A stretch of 64,000 bases of DNA from Gonium pectorale (lineage: Eukaryota > Chlorophyta > Chlorophyceae > Chlamydomonadales > Volvocaceae), in contig LSYV01000027.1 in NCBI GenBank assembly GCA_001584585.1, positions 963,866 through 1,027,865 on the forward strand, given 5' to 3'. The notes beneath the pieces were generated by a model that searched no databases, was not told the origin of the DNA, and saw nothing but the letters and a program-made list of their open reading frames with translations. Position numbers and translations under genes: made by a program. This document shows, one piece after another, positions 45,856 through 56,700 of this stretch; the first letter of the stretch is position 1; each line of letters starts with the position of its first letter.

Positions 45856-48800
45856 TCAGAGCCGGTGGCCGTTGTGGGGGTGGTGCGGCCCGCCGCCGCT
45901 GACGCCGGGCCCGCCTGCCTGCACCTGCCGCAGCAGCGCCGCCTCCACCTTTTTCTGGTGAAGCTGGTACAGCTGCGCGAAGGCTATGAGGGAGGCGCGG
46001 ATGTCCAGGAAGCCCTGTGCCATGGACTCCCCGCCAGGCAGCTGCGCGAGCCAGGCCCGCACCTGCTCATCTTCGCTCCCCAGGCCCCCGCTGACTTGCC
46101 GCCCATTTGACGCCTCCACGTGCCCCCCGTGCCCCTGATGCTGATGGTGTTGCTGCCCGTGGTGGCATGGGTGGCCTTGCCCCGGCCAGGGCCCGTCGCC
46201 GGCGTAGCCCGGTGCGCTGTGGTGGCCGTTCGCCGAACTCGGGTGCGAGGGTCTGAGGCTGCCGTTGGCGCCGTGTTGTTGCTGTAGCTGCTGCTGCCCC
46301 CAGCCGCCGACGCTAGGATACGCGCTGTGGTCTTGTATGCAGCAGTTTGAGTTGAGGGCGTGCGGGTGCATGGCCCACGACTCGAGGTCACCCGCCGCCG
46401 CGCCGCCACCGCTGGCGGCGTGCACGACGGCGTACGACGCGTCGATGCCCGAGGGGCCCTGCGTCTCCGCCGCAGCCGCGGCGACGGCGGAGGACGGGAG
46501 CAACATGCCGCTGGACATAACGCCGCCGTAGCCGGTGGCGGTCCCGGGGGTGGACGTGATGCAGAGGGGCGCGGTGGCGCCGTTGGCGCCGGAGCGCTGG
46601 GGCGGCGAGGGAATGCCGATGCCAAAGCGGGCGCCGGCGTGGGGCGGTTGGTCCAGGCGGGTGGCGAAGGACGTGGATGCGGGGTCGAACGAGTCCTTGG
46701 TGACCAGCTTGTTGAGGATTACATTATCGATGTCACCACGGCTGAGCGACTGCGAAGAGGGCGGCGGGTTACGGGGACAGATGGGTGTTAACGGTACGTG
46801 CTGGTTTGGGGTCGGCTGGTGCGCGGACCAGGGCAACCCTCATAAGAGTCGCGGGATGATCAGCACGCTGGCCCCCGCATACAGGACTAGCAAATACAAC
46901 AACACGCGATACTGCTGCCCGGACGCGCAGAGCCTCAGCGCAGAAGCCACATTACACGAAGTACGCGAGACGGGGCGGAACGGCGCCACGCCCGCCGCTG
47001 CACAGCAAGCGCTCACCCCAGTGTTCATCCGCTCGTCCGCTAGGTGCGCCCGCGCGGTGAAGATGACGAGGTGCGCCCGGTAGTCCCGCGCGTGCTGCTC
47101 CCGGTCCAGGTAGGGCGCGGACTGCGCCACGGAAAAAAGGAAAGCATAGCAGGTGTGTGTCGGGCGCAGGGCGTGATTATGAGGCTACGGACGCGGAGGC
47201 GCATCGCATCGCGGGCGCATGAGCAGGTACCCCACTGTCGCGCGCAATTAACAAGCCAGATCGGTGGGCCAATCGATCAGCTGAACTTGTCAACCCGCAG
47301 CCCCATTTTCCTGTCAAGAAGACTCCATTCAAGCGTCCTGGCTAATGCTTGCAGTGCGGTCCCCTTCGCCCGACCGACCCCAGCCGTACCTGGTGCACCA
47401 CATAGTGCCCAAAGCACAAGAGGTTGTCCAATCCGCTGGGCTTGAAGGAGGGCGGCATAGCGGCTTGGAGCCCCCCGGGCAACACAGCACCCGACAGGGG
47501 CACGCCACCAGGGGACGGGGACAGCTGCTGCAGCGCCGCCGCCGACGCGCGCTGCGCAGGGAAGGGAGGAAGGGAGGATTGTCAAGGCGCGGATTGGAAA
47601 GAGTGGGGGTCGGAAGAGCGCGGGTTTCGGGACTGCTGTGAGGGCGAGTAGATGCAGGCATGCTGCGCGCGTCCCCTCCCCATGGAGCGCTTCGGAGCAC
47701 AGCCGCGAGCCCCCGCCAGACAGGCTGGCGCTGCACTAAGACGCAAGCAGCTTGCGAGGCTGGGAGGCCGAGCCGCTGCCTGAGACCGCTGGCCTTGGGA
47801 CCACAGCGCCGCATGGCAACGGCTCCCTCGAGGAAGCTCCCTCTGCTCCAGTTGCTCCTGCGCAGCTGCGGCTGGCCCGCTATCAATGCTCCCTGGACTC
47901 CGGCCATGCGCACCCCCGCACGCGCACTTCCACCCGCACGCGCTCCCACCCTCCAGGCCCCAACAAGAGGAGGGCTGGCGCGGACGCACAGCGCCATGAC
48001 ATGGCGCCTCCGCGGAATCACCAACCAAAGCCAGCACGGCGTTGTCGAGCGCCCCGGCCGGCTGCATCGCAGCTCGGAACCCGCACGTGTCCGATCGGCG
48101 ACAGCTCTACAGGGGCTGCGACGGGTACCAGCAACTTCCACTGCTGCCCTTGCCGCAAACCCGGCAGTAGACCTGCCTCCATCGACGATGACCACCCCCC
48201 CGCCTTGCCGCGGGCTGACAGCGGAGTCAGCTGCCGGGCCACGGTCGTCGCTCCTGCTTAAGGCCGCCCGCGTCGCCAGAAGTGGCGCCACCGCAGCCCA
48301 TTCCACGCCGGGCCACGCCTACAGGCCTCAGCTGCGGAGCCACTGCACCGTCGCCCGGCTGCAATCTGCTGCATATTCCCTTGGTAGCCTGCCGGCCCAC
48401 GACCCCTCTTCTCCCCAACTCTTCTGCCAGCCGACCACCCAGGCGCCTGCCCGGTCGTGCCGACCATCGGAGCACCTGCCCTTGTCCATGCTCTGCAGCT
48501 CGGTTGCCAACGCTCACCCAGCGACCCCGCGACCGCACGGACCAACCCGGCCCCCGCCCCCCGCCCGCACCTGCAGCTCCGCTATCCGCTGCACCAGCAC
48601 CGCCGGCCCGGGCACCCGCGCCACTTTCTCCATCGCCACCACGCCGTGACCCAGGTGGGAAATGGCCACCACCTGCGAAGCGCGCAGCCGGAGGAGTGCG
48701 GGAGTTCGGGGACAGGCGGCGTGGGGTATTGAGACAGGGGCCTGAAGGAAAGGCCGCCTTTGCGGTATCCTATAGGCGGTTTGGCCGAATGCGGTGGACG

Positions 48801-50253
48801 GCGCTGAGCGGCCAGCGCCAGGTCAGAACCTCGCTTCCCGGTAACGGGCTCGTCCCACCCCAGCATCCCCATTCTATCAAACGTGAACTGTCAGCGACTC
48901 ACCTTATTCTGGTCCGGCACTGGCCGCCTGTACCTCCGCTGCACGGGCGCCAGGTAGGCCCCCCGCGTGGACGGCTCGGTCACGAAGTCGAAGGTGATGA
49001 GCTCAAAGTCATCGTCCACGAAGACGCACTTGGAGGCGGGGTCGGAGCGGAGGGAGGCCCAGCCGCGGGACGAGACGCCCAGCTTCACGCCCTGTCCCCA
49101 AGCCCCGGCCCCGGTAGATGAATCGTCAGTTGTTGGGTTGCTTGGTTGGCGGTTGCGTCATTGTGCTGTGTCCCGGGTAGCGGACTTGGTCGTGAGCTCA
49201 GCTTCCCTCCCTGAGAAACCCTTTCGAATGGAACCGTGCGGCGGACCAGCCCAGGGTCGACGCCTACCAATTCCTCACCCGCGAGTAGAGCTCCCACAGC
49301 AGGAGCCCCGAGGGCGTTGGCAGCACCTCGATAGTACCCCACAGCTGGTCGCCCTTCCACACCACCTCCAGCACCTGCAAGGGGGGCGTAGTGGCCGCAG
49401 GGGGCGTCGCCAGCAGGTCTGGAACACGGCAGGCCAGCATGTCGCCAGGTTGGGAGCGCAACGGGCGCGCAGGGCACTGCGGGAGCCCCGAGGAGAGCAC
49501 GCGAGGGCCACTGACAGCAAAGCCGTGAGAGCGAGAGCAGCACGGGGCCCTACAAAGGGTCACGGAGCGGGGGTGCGGGGGGGCCCACCGAGCGGGGGTG
49601 CGAGCGGTCGGCGTGGCAGCGCCCTGTGTGGCCCTCCTGCCTGGTGAAGGTCTCGCGGGCAACGGCAGCCAACCCCGCGCCGCGAGGCACGCACCTGGTG
49701 GCTGACATTGGGCAAGTTGAGGCACTTGAAGTACTTTGAGGCATAGTTTGGGTGATCCAACTCCCCGAGCGCGGTGCCCGGCAGAATGTGTTCGGCCTCG
49801 AACCGAGAAACCTCCCGCTCAAGGATGTGCTGCAAGGCCAAAGGGTTCATGTGTCACGCACGCGTGGTCAGGTGGGCAGAAGCGGGTTGCGCCAGCATCG
49901 CGGGCACATGTGAGCACGCTCCCACCTTGGGGTACACGCGCTTGTTATTGTTCCGCGTGTTGGCCCGCGCAAATATCCCTGCAGGAGTGTGAACTCTTTG
50001 CGTTGGCCGCAGTCCGCGTCGACCCCGAAATTCCTATTGGCCCAAGTTTACCATGCACGTAGAGTTTGCCTCCGTTCAACGCCACGGACCGATCATAAAG
50101 CCGTTTGAGCTGCAAAGCGTTTAATAGTGGTGAGAACGCGTCCTCGGGCGGCAAACGAAGTGTGGTGGCCTCCCATACCTCCTCACGGCTGAGCTCGGTG
50201 TGGTTATCCGGTAAAAGCGGTGGAGCACAAGCGCCAAAGCACCCGAAGACCAT
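45856..50253 (-). CDS. Phage T4 gp21-like prohead protease (peptidase S77) domain protein
   Basis: Nine minus-strand exons (50253-50052, 49978-49926, 49829-49695, 49374-49279, 49091-48903, 48672-48571, 47551-47390, 47121-47017, 46749-45856) join in frame to give 645 residues. An in-frame ATG at 50286 would add 11. Residues about 62-215 follow the order of the T4 prohead core protease: KLYVHGIFARANTRNNNKRV, YPKHILEREV, then LGELDHP (catalytic His about 111), VVWKGDQLWGTIEVLPTP, then LGVSSRGWASL (catalytic Ser about 169-170) and DDFELITFDFVTEPSTRGAY. In phages this serine protease (T4 gp21 is about 210 residues) cuts scaffold and capsid proteins during head maturation. Both catalytic motifs are intact. 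The remaining 430 residues match nothing I know and end in a His/Gln/Gly-rich tail. Eight introns and a TGTAA signal show a resident nuclear gene. The substrate is unknown. Confidence 0.85.
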
Positions 50254-50703
50254 CGCGCACCGCCCTTCGCTTGGGCTTAAGCCCAAGCCGCTCCCCTTCG
50301 CATCGCCTAGCCTCTAGCACGCATACAATGCGTACATAAGATAAGGAAGGTGAACTGAAGCACGATATGTCCGGCCTGCTGTTGGCTCCGGCAAGCCGCT
50401 CTGCACGCTGTTCCGCGCTATGCGGGTCTCATGTGTAGCCAGGTAACACAAGCTGACTTGGTGGGGTTGGTATCGTAGATAATAGAGCCAAGCCAAGTCG
50501 TACTTCTTGCCCCGCAGCATCGGGCGCGCGTTGGGCGTTGAAATCTCGCATCGTTCGTCATAATATAATCTAGGGCACCAGGGAGCAATGCGGAAGGACA
50601 ACCAACTTGGCTCCGTCCTGTGCCTGTTCCTGTGCCACCTTTACACATAATTACGTCTCTGGACAAGCAAGAATTGACATTTTACTGGCAGCAGCAGTGA
50701 CCA
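50254..50703. promoter_or_regulatory. Divergent promoter region: prohead-protease-like gene (-) and ALMT gene (+)
   Basis: The two start codons face away from each other across 450 bases, so both 5' UTRs and promoters must lie here. The sequence is less GC-rich than its flanks, with AT-rich patches near 50565-50572 and 50640-50655. No specific element is clear. Confidence 0.45.
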
Positions 50704-53700
50704 ATGGTGCACCGCATCGACTTGTATAGTCTTCATGACGCTCAGGCAGGCCTGCAGCGCTTGGCGTTGGAGCTGCGGTCTCGAGCACAAGCCCTACCAC
50801 ACAAGATCCGTGTTGATATCAGCAAGGTGCCTGGAGGGTGGAGCCGGGAGAAGGCGCACACTTCGTATATACCCAGGGGGGGGCGGGGTATCTTGGCTGT
50901 ATGCGTTGCAGTATCTTTGACTGGCCCCACACAGCTAGTTGGCAAGCTACCCGAGCCGACGGCGCTGCCGAGGCTGCTGCCTGCCCTTGCGACCTTGCGG
51001 CGTGAACCGGTCGTTGCCGGGCTTCCACTTCGCCAGGCCCGCCTCTACAGACGCCTAGACTACTCGCTATCTGCATGTCTTTGTGGCCCGCTGTTGCGGC
51101 AAGCTGCCGTTCCCCGCCCCGCACCCAACGAAAGGGCGTGCCTAGTAGCTGTATCTGTCGGCAGTACCAGCTGTACGGGCCTGCACACGGCGAGGCTGAC
51201 CAGCTGTCGCTTGTCAAGGGTGTCCAAAAAGGTGCCTCACATCGGCCTTCACTGCAAAAAGCGGCTACAATGTGATGATCCGCAACAACTGGCAGGCTCC
51301 ATGTAGTCACTTGAGGCTGCCCCTGGCTGCCCCAAGCGACAGTTTAAACCGCGTCAACCGACGTTCCTCTACATGGGCTCCTCCACCTTGTCTCCATTCC
51401 CTCGTTAACGTCACTGATGCTGCCTTGCCAGTCACCCTCCAGACCTGGCTAAGACTATGCAAGCCTTGCTCGTGCCCTTCCTGCCCATCCTCATCCCCTG
51501 CTCAATGCAGGGTCCCGTAGCACCCCGTGTCACGCCCTTGCACCCTTTGCCCGCAGGTGCCCGACTGGCAGCGGCGGGCCACCCGGCTCAGCATCGCAAT
51601 CATGTTCTTCGGCATGCTGGGGCACATCGTGAACTTCGGCCCAGGTGGGGCAGATCCGGAGTCCTGCAATAAGTGGGGGTCGTGGCAGAGGGTCGAAAGG
51701 GTTGGGGCTCACGGCCAACGCGGGGCGCCATACGGCGCGCATTGCAGAGTGAGGACTGCGCCCTTGTGTCGGGGCATTCCAGGGCACTGCACCAGTCCCA
51801 GGCTCAGATGGGTTGACCCTCATCGGGGCCAGAGGGGTCCTAGAGGACGAAGCGCTGCCCGGCCCCTGCTGAGCGCAACCTGAGCGCCGCGCAAACATGC
51901 AGTCTCACACATTGGTGCGGTCGGGGTTTACAGGCATGCTGCTAGTTTCTTTTTGGGGCAGACAGTTCCTTGGCCAGCGTCGGCGCGGAGGTCACATCAC
52001 AAACACACACGTACACACTGGCGCATACCGGCATAAAACACACGTACGCACTGCTTAGCGGCTCTCTTGCTTGCTCGCTTGACTGCTAATCTTTGCCTGA
52101 CTGCTAATACGTATGAGCCCGCTGTTACGCATGCGCAAAACATACTGCTTGGCTGCCTTTGCACCCTTCGTTACGCCACAGAGCACGCTGTGCTGTCTTC
52201 CAACTTCCGCCAGAGCTGCAACTGGGCGGCGATCACCTGCATCGTGGTGACTGCTCCAGTGATTGGCAAGGTGGCCCAGGTACGACACGGCATACCCAAG
52301 CCTTGCTGGATTACCGGATGCACCAGCGTCGGCAAGGGATCACCGGTGCTAGGAGGGGGAAGGTCGGGCCGGAGTGGGACAGCGGAAAAGCTAGAGGGAA
52401 ACTAGATGTTGCATGACGACGGCGCCAGGTGACGCCCGTGGCGCAGCCTGAAACTGCCATTGTGTGTGCCGTGTGGGTGGGCTGGAGGGAAGCCAAACTC
52501 GCAGGGCGTTCCGGGGCCGCACGCTGCTGTGGTGTTGGGCCGCTGAAGAGAGTCTTTGCGACGACGGCGATGGGAAGGGGCGGGGGGGAGGGCTGGGTGC
52601 CGCCAGAGGGCATCGGTGAGGGGGGACGGAGTCAGTGGGGGCTGTTGCGGTGCCTGGAAGCTGCGCTGCTGCAGCTGTGGGCCCTCAATGTGGCGGCGGC
52701 GTTCTCCGCGGCCGTTAGTAGCCGGCGCGCTTCTTTGCCCTTCAGCCCCGAAACCAACCCTAAACCCTACCAAGACCCTGGTGGCCCCCTCCTGTGCAGG
52801 TTGCGTTTGACCGGCTGTTGGGCACCGCGGTGGGCGGATTCATCGGCATGGTCGCCTTCACTATAGGGTGCGTGCCGCGGTCAGGTCGCGCGGGCAGTGG
52901 GCTTGCTACAGGCCATTGCCCATTGCGCGGTCCTGGGTGCGGCATCCCGGGAATTGAAGTGTATTGGTCAGCCACGGGCGCTGGCGCTCCAGGCCGCAGC
53001 CCCTCCAAACGAGGTTCCATCCGCAAGGGGGGTTTGAGGTGCGCCCTCCAGCCTCGCCTTCCCTCTCCCGGCCTGTCCCCCCCGCCACAGTTTCCACCTG
53101 TTCGGGGCGGGGCCCGGCGGCTCGGTCTTCATCTCCGCTGTCGCGGGCCTCACCGTGTGGGCCACCACGTACCTGGCCTTCAAGCACTCGCTGGACCAGC
53201 TGGCGCGCTTCATGCAGCTTACCTACTGCATCGTGGCGTTTGGGGCCAAGCCGGACAAGGGTGGGTGCTGTGGGGGTGGGCGGGCGGGCGGGAGGTGGTG
53301 CTGAGCTGGTCAGGGGCGCTGAATGCGTGGGTGGATGGGTGTGTGGGCCGGCGTTCTGAAGATCATGGAGGTGCCAGCACCTTACGCCAGGCGGAGCTTT
53401 TGGGTTCCGCCCGCCTTCCGCTCCCCCCATAGCTTGCCAACCGTGTGCCGGTGCCAGTGCGTGTGCTAGGGCGTAGCCGTCAGGCGCGCCGCGGCCACTG
53501 GATGCGAATGCCGTAGCACAGCCCTGAAACACGGAAGCGCCCGTCCCTAGTCCATTGCCACTCCGTCACGACCCGCCACGCAACGCGCCACCTCGCTGGC
53601 CATGCCCCGCCTCGGCGGCACCCCCGCTGGCGGCCTGCTGAGTGCCTCTCGCTCCGCCCGGCCGCTCCGCTCAGCCCCGTCTGATGAGCTTTGGGTGCGT

Positions 53701-56700
53701 GACCTCCTCTCACAGCGCCCGACCCTACCACCATCACCTTTCTCCCTCCCGCCGTGTGCTTCTTTCATCGCCCGTCTTACCAGGCGCCTCCCTGCTGGCC
53801 ATGCTACGCATCGGCGGCATCTTCGCGGGCGGGCTGCTGAGCGTGCTGCTGGCGGTGGTTGTGCTGCCACGGAGCGCGTCGGTGGAGGCGCTGCGGGAGA
53901 TGCGCAAGGCGCTCAAGGCGCTGCACGACCTGAATAAAGAGGTGGGCTGTGGTGCCAAGCGCGATAGATCAAGATGGTGAAGATGCAGGGGGGAAGCGCT
54001 GGCCGCACTTTACCGGATCCACGCAAGGGTGTGTTGTCTCAAATGGTGGGCCGCTGAAGAATTGCGGGTTGAGGCGTAAGGGACGTTGGCCAAGAGGCTG
54101 CCCGTCGGGACCCTGCGCTCCGCTCGCTGGGTTCCCCTCGCTCATCAGCATAATTCCCCTTCTTGTTCCACGAGCTTCGAGCTCGTGCCCCCATTACTGC
54201 CAGATCCAACCGTCATGGGATCGCGGTGCTCCACGGTGCATGGCCGCAGGTGTGGGCTCTAAGTGGAGTCGACGGCACCGGCACCCTCGACGCGAAAAGG
54301 TGCTCGCCCCAGTCTACGCTGCGTACCGTTTCAGGAATGTTGTTCCTCGCAGGTGCCAGCAGAGTGTTGTTCCATGAGCGATGGTGCGGCAATCCGTAGG
54401 AGGGAGGAGCGCCATGTGCTTGCGGTTATCACCCAATAGCTTGGCGCCCCCGTGAGACGCGAGTACCGGTAGCTGGTATGGCAACAGCGAGGTTATCCCT
54501 CTCCCTTCTCCTCCACCCTTGTCCCTACCACCCGCGCTCGCCCGCTCGCACCCGCCCCTCCCCAGGCGCCCCTTCCGCAAGCACCACCGGCACGGCTACT
54601 CGGCTCTGCATGAGGCCGAGGAGCAGCAGGCGATCGCACAGGCCACGGCCGCCGCGGCCGCAGGGGTGGGGGAGTGGCCGCTGCGGCAGAGCGCCAGCGA
54701 TTCGGCGCTGCCGAACGTCCACGGCGGGGCCGCAGTCGGCGGCGGTATGCGCCACTCCCACCTGAGCGCCGACAACCTCAACCTGCTGGTGCAGCACGAT
54801 GAGGAGCTGGTGAGTCATGCGGGCATCCGCTGTCGCTGTAACTGCCGCCCGTGTCAGGGACAGGGGTGTTTGAATACGGTCTGCCGTCTGCAATACTCAC
54901 CAAGCGCCAGGGTAATGGAAAGCCGCCTTGCCAAGTCAACAGCGGCATGAATCCTACAGGCCAAATTCCCAGGGATCTGGTCAGCAAGTGGTAGCCGTTT
55001 CCCTCTCACGTGTCACAAACCTTAGCAGCCCAACATTCAAGGGCCCGCAGCAACTGGGCCTCGCAGCGCATAAGGCGCATACAGTACAAACCGTAGACAC
55101 TCGCCGGTGGTGGTCGCCGCCGAACTAACATGCCGGGACATCACCCCTTCGACTACCTCTGGTGCTGGTTCCTACCACGACACCACCACTTTCGCGCTTA
55201 CGCTCGTCGTATGCGTCGTTTCATTCCAACGCGCCGCTTTGCGCTCCCAACGCACCACGCGGCGCTCTGCGTCCAAGCCCAAGCCCTCACAAATCGTCTC
55301 ACCCCACTCGCCCGACGTGTGGTCGTACAGGACTCCCGCGAGGCGGCCATCGAGAAGCTCTTCACGGCGGTGTACAGCACCCTGGACAAGGTGGACGACA
55401 ACCTGGCGCAGACCAAGGGCGAGATCTACGTGTGGCACTTCTGGGGCCGATACTTTTTCCTGCCCGGTGCGTGGTTTGGAATGGTGCACAGGTCATCTGT
55501 ACGCGCGTCTAGCATGGGGATACCTCGTACACCCTGGCGGTACAGCAGGGGCCTCAGAGTCGTAACCCCGGCTCATCCGCGAGCATCGTTCACACATTCC
55601 GCTCCTCAAAAGCGCGCGCGGGCTGCCAGCACGAAGCGCCGGGGGCGGGGGAAAGAGTGTCGCTGGACGGCAAGGCCAAACGTAGCGCTCCTCCCGAAGC
55701 CGCCCTGTTGTCTGTCTGGTGGGAGCGGGGTGGCCTGCGCATCAGGGCCTTCACTGCCTGTAATGGGAACGCTTTCCAACGTGCCGCATACCGGTACCCC
55801 GTCCCGCAGGCGTGCACTGGTTTCCCGCCCGTGGCCGCTGGCAGGTGCCCAAGAAGGACTTGCAGGCCCTGGCCACCTGCCTGCGCCGCGTGGCGCGTAT
55901 GCTGTGGGTGAGAGCGGGCCGGGAGCCTTGGGTTTGGATCGCAGGCGGGGCGGGGCAACATCGACTAGGTATGGCGTTCTATCCAACGCATGTTGGTCTG
56001 CCCCTCCCCTTCCCCCACAGACATGGTCGCTTAACATATGAAGAGGTCTGCATACCTTTACCCGTGCCTTTCACCCACGCCCCTCCGCCCTCCCTGAACC
56101 CCGCAGACGCTGCTGCTCGACTTTGAGGAGGGCTTCGGCTCCGACATGCAGGCGGTGCTGCGGACCTACTACCCCTCGCAGCTGCTCAGCGAGCTGGCGA
56201 CCTACCAGGCGCGCGCCATCCTGGTGGGTCGGGACTCGGCACGCACCGGTACCTGGCGAGGCGGGGCTTTTCCTGTGGGCTTATTGCGTGCACGACACCA
56301 GTACGAGGCCCGCCTCGGTTGTTACGTAGTGGGGAGGCGCGCCTTAATGGTAGCGCGCACGCGGACGCTTGTGGAGGTGCTTTGGCAAAATCGCAATCGA
56401 GCGGCCGAAGGCAGCGCGAACAAACTGCGGGCATGCGCTTTGGGGTGTAGGGGATTCACGGGAGTGTGGGCCAAGCGGAGAACCCGGATCAAACCGTCCG
56501 GCTAACCCGGCTGCTTGATACCGTGCGTGTGCCACCTGCCATAACCGTCTACCACCCCCTCGCGAACCCGACCCCGGTCGCGGTAGGACCTGCTGCAAGC
56601 CTTCCCCGGGAGCATGACCATCGAGGTGAGTTGGCGGCTAGGGCCTTGACGCTGCCGGATGCCCCGCCCAACACCCTGCCGTGCGCCTGCTTCGCCGTGC

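Noticed and set aside
45856..50253. Interpretation of the S77 protease as a prophage or inserted virus fragment
   Set aside because: The gene has eight GT-AG introns, host-like codon use and a TGTAA signal, and there are no capsid, terminase or portal genes next to it. It is a resident gene, whatever its origin.
52755..52772. Telomere-like CCCTAAACCCTACC
   Set aside because: It is a single imperfect copy in the pyrimidine tract of an ALMT intron, not an array. The volvocine telomere repeat is TTTTAGGG.
53942..53976. Alternative end of ALMT exon 6 at 53976
   Set aside because: It gives the right phase but adds codons that are rare in this genome (AGA, TCA). The exon at 54250-54299 solves the phase with a good acceptor and donor.
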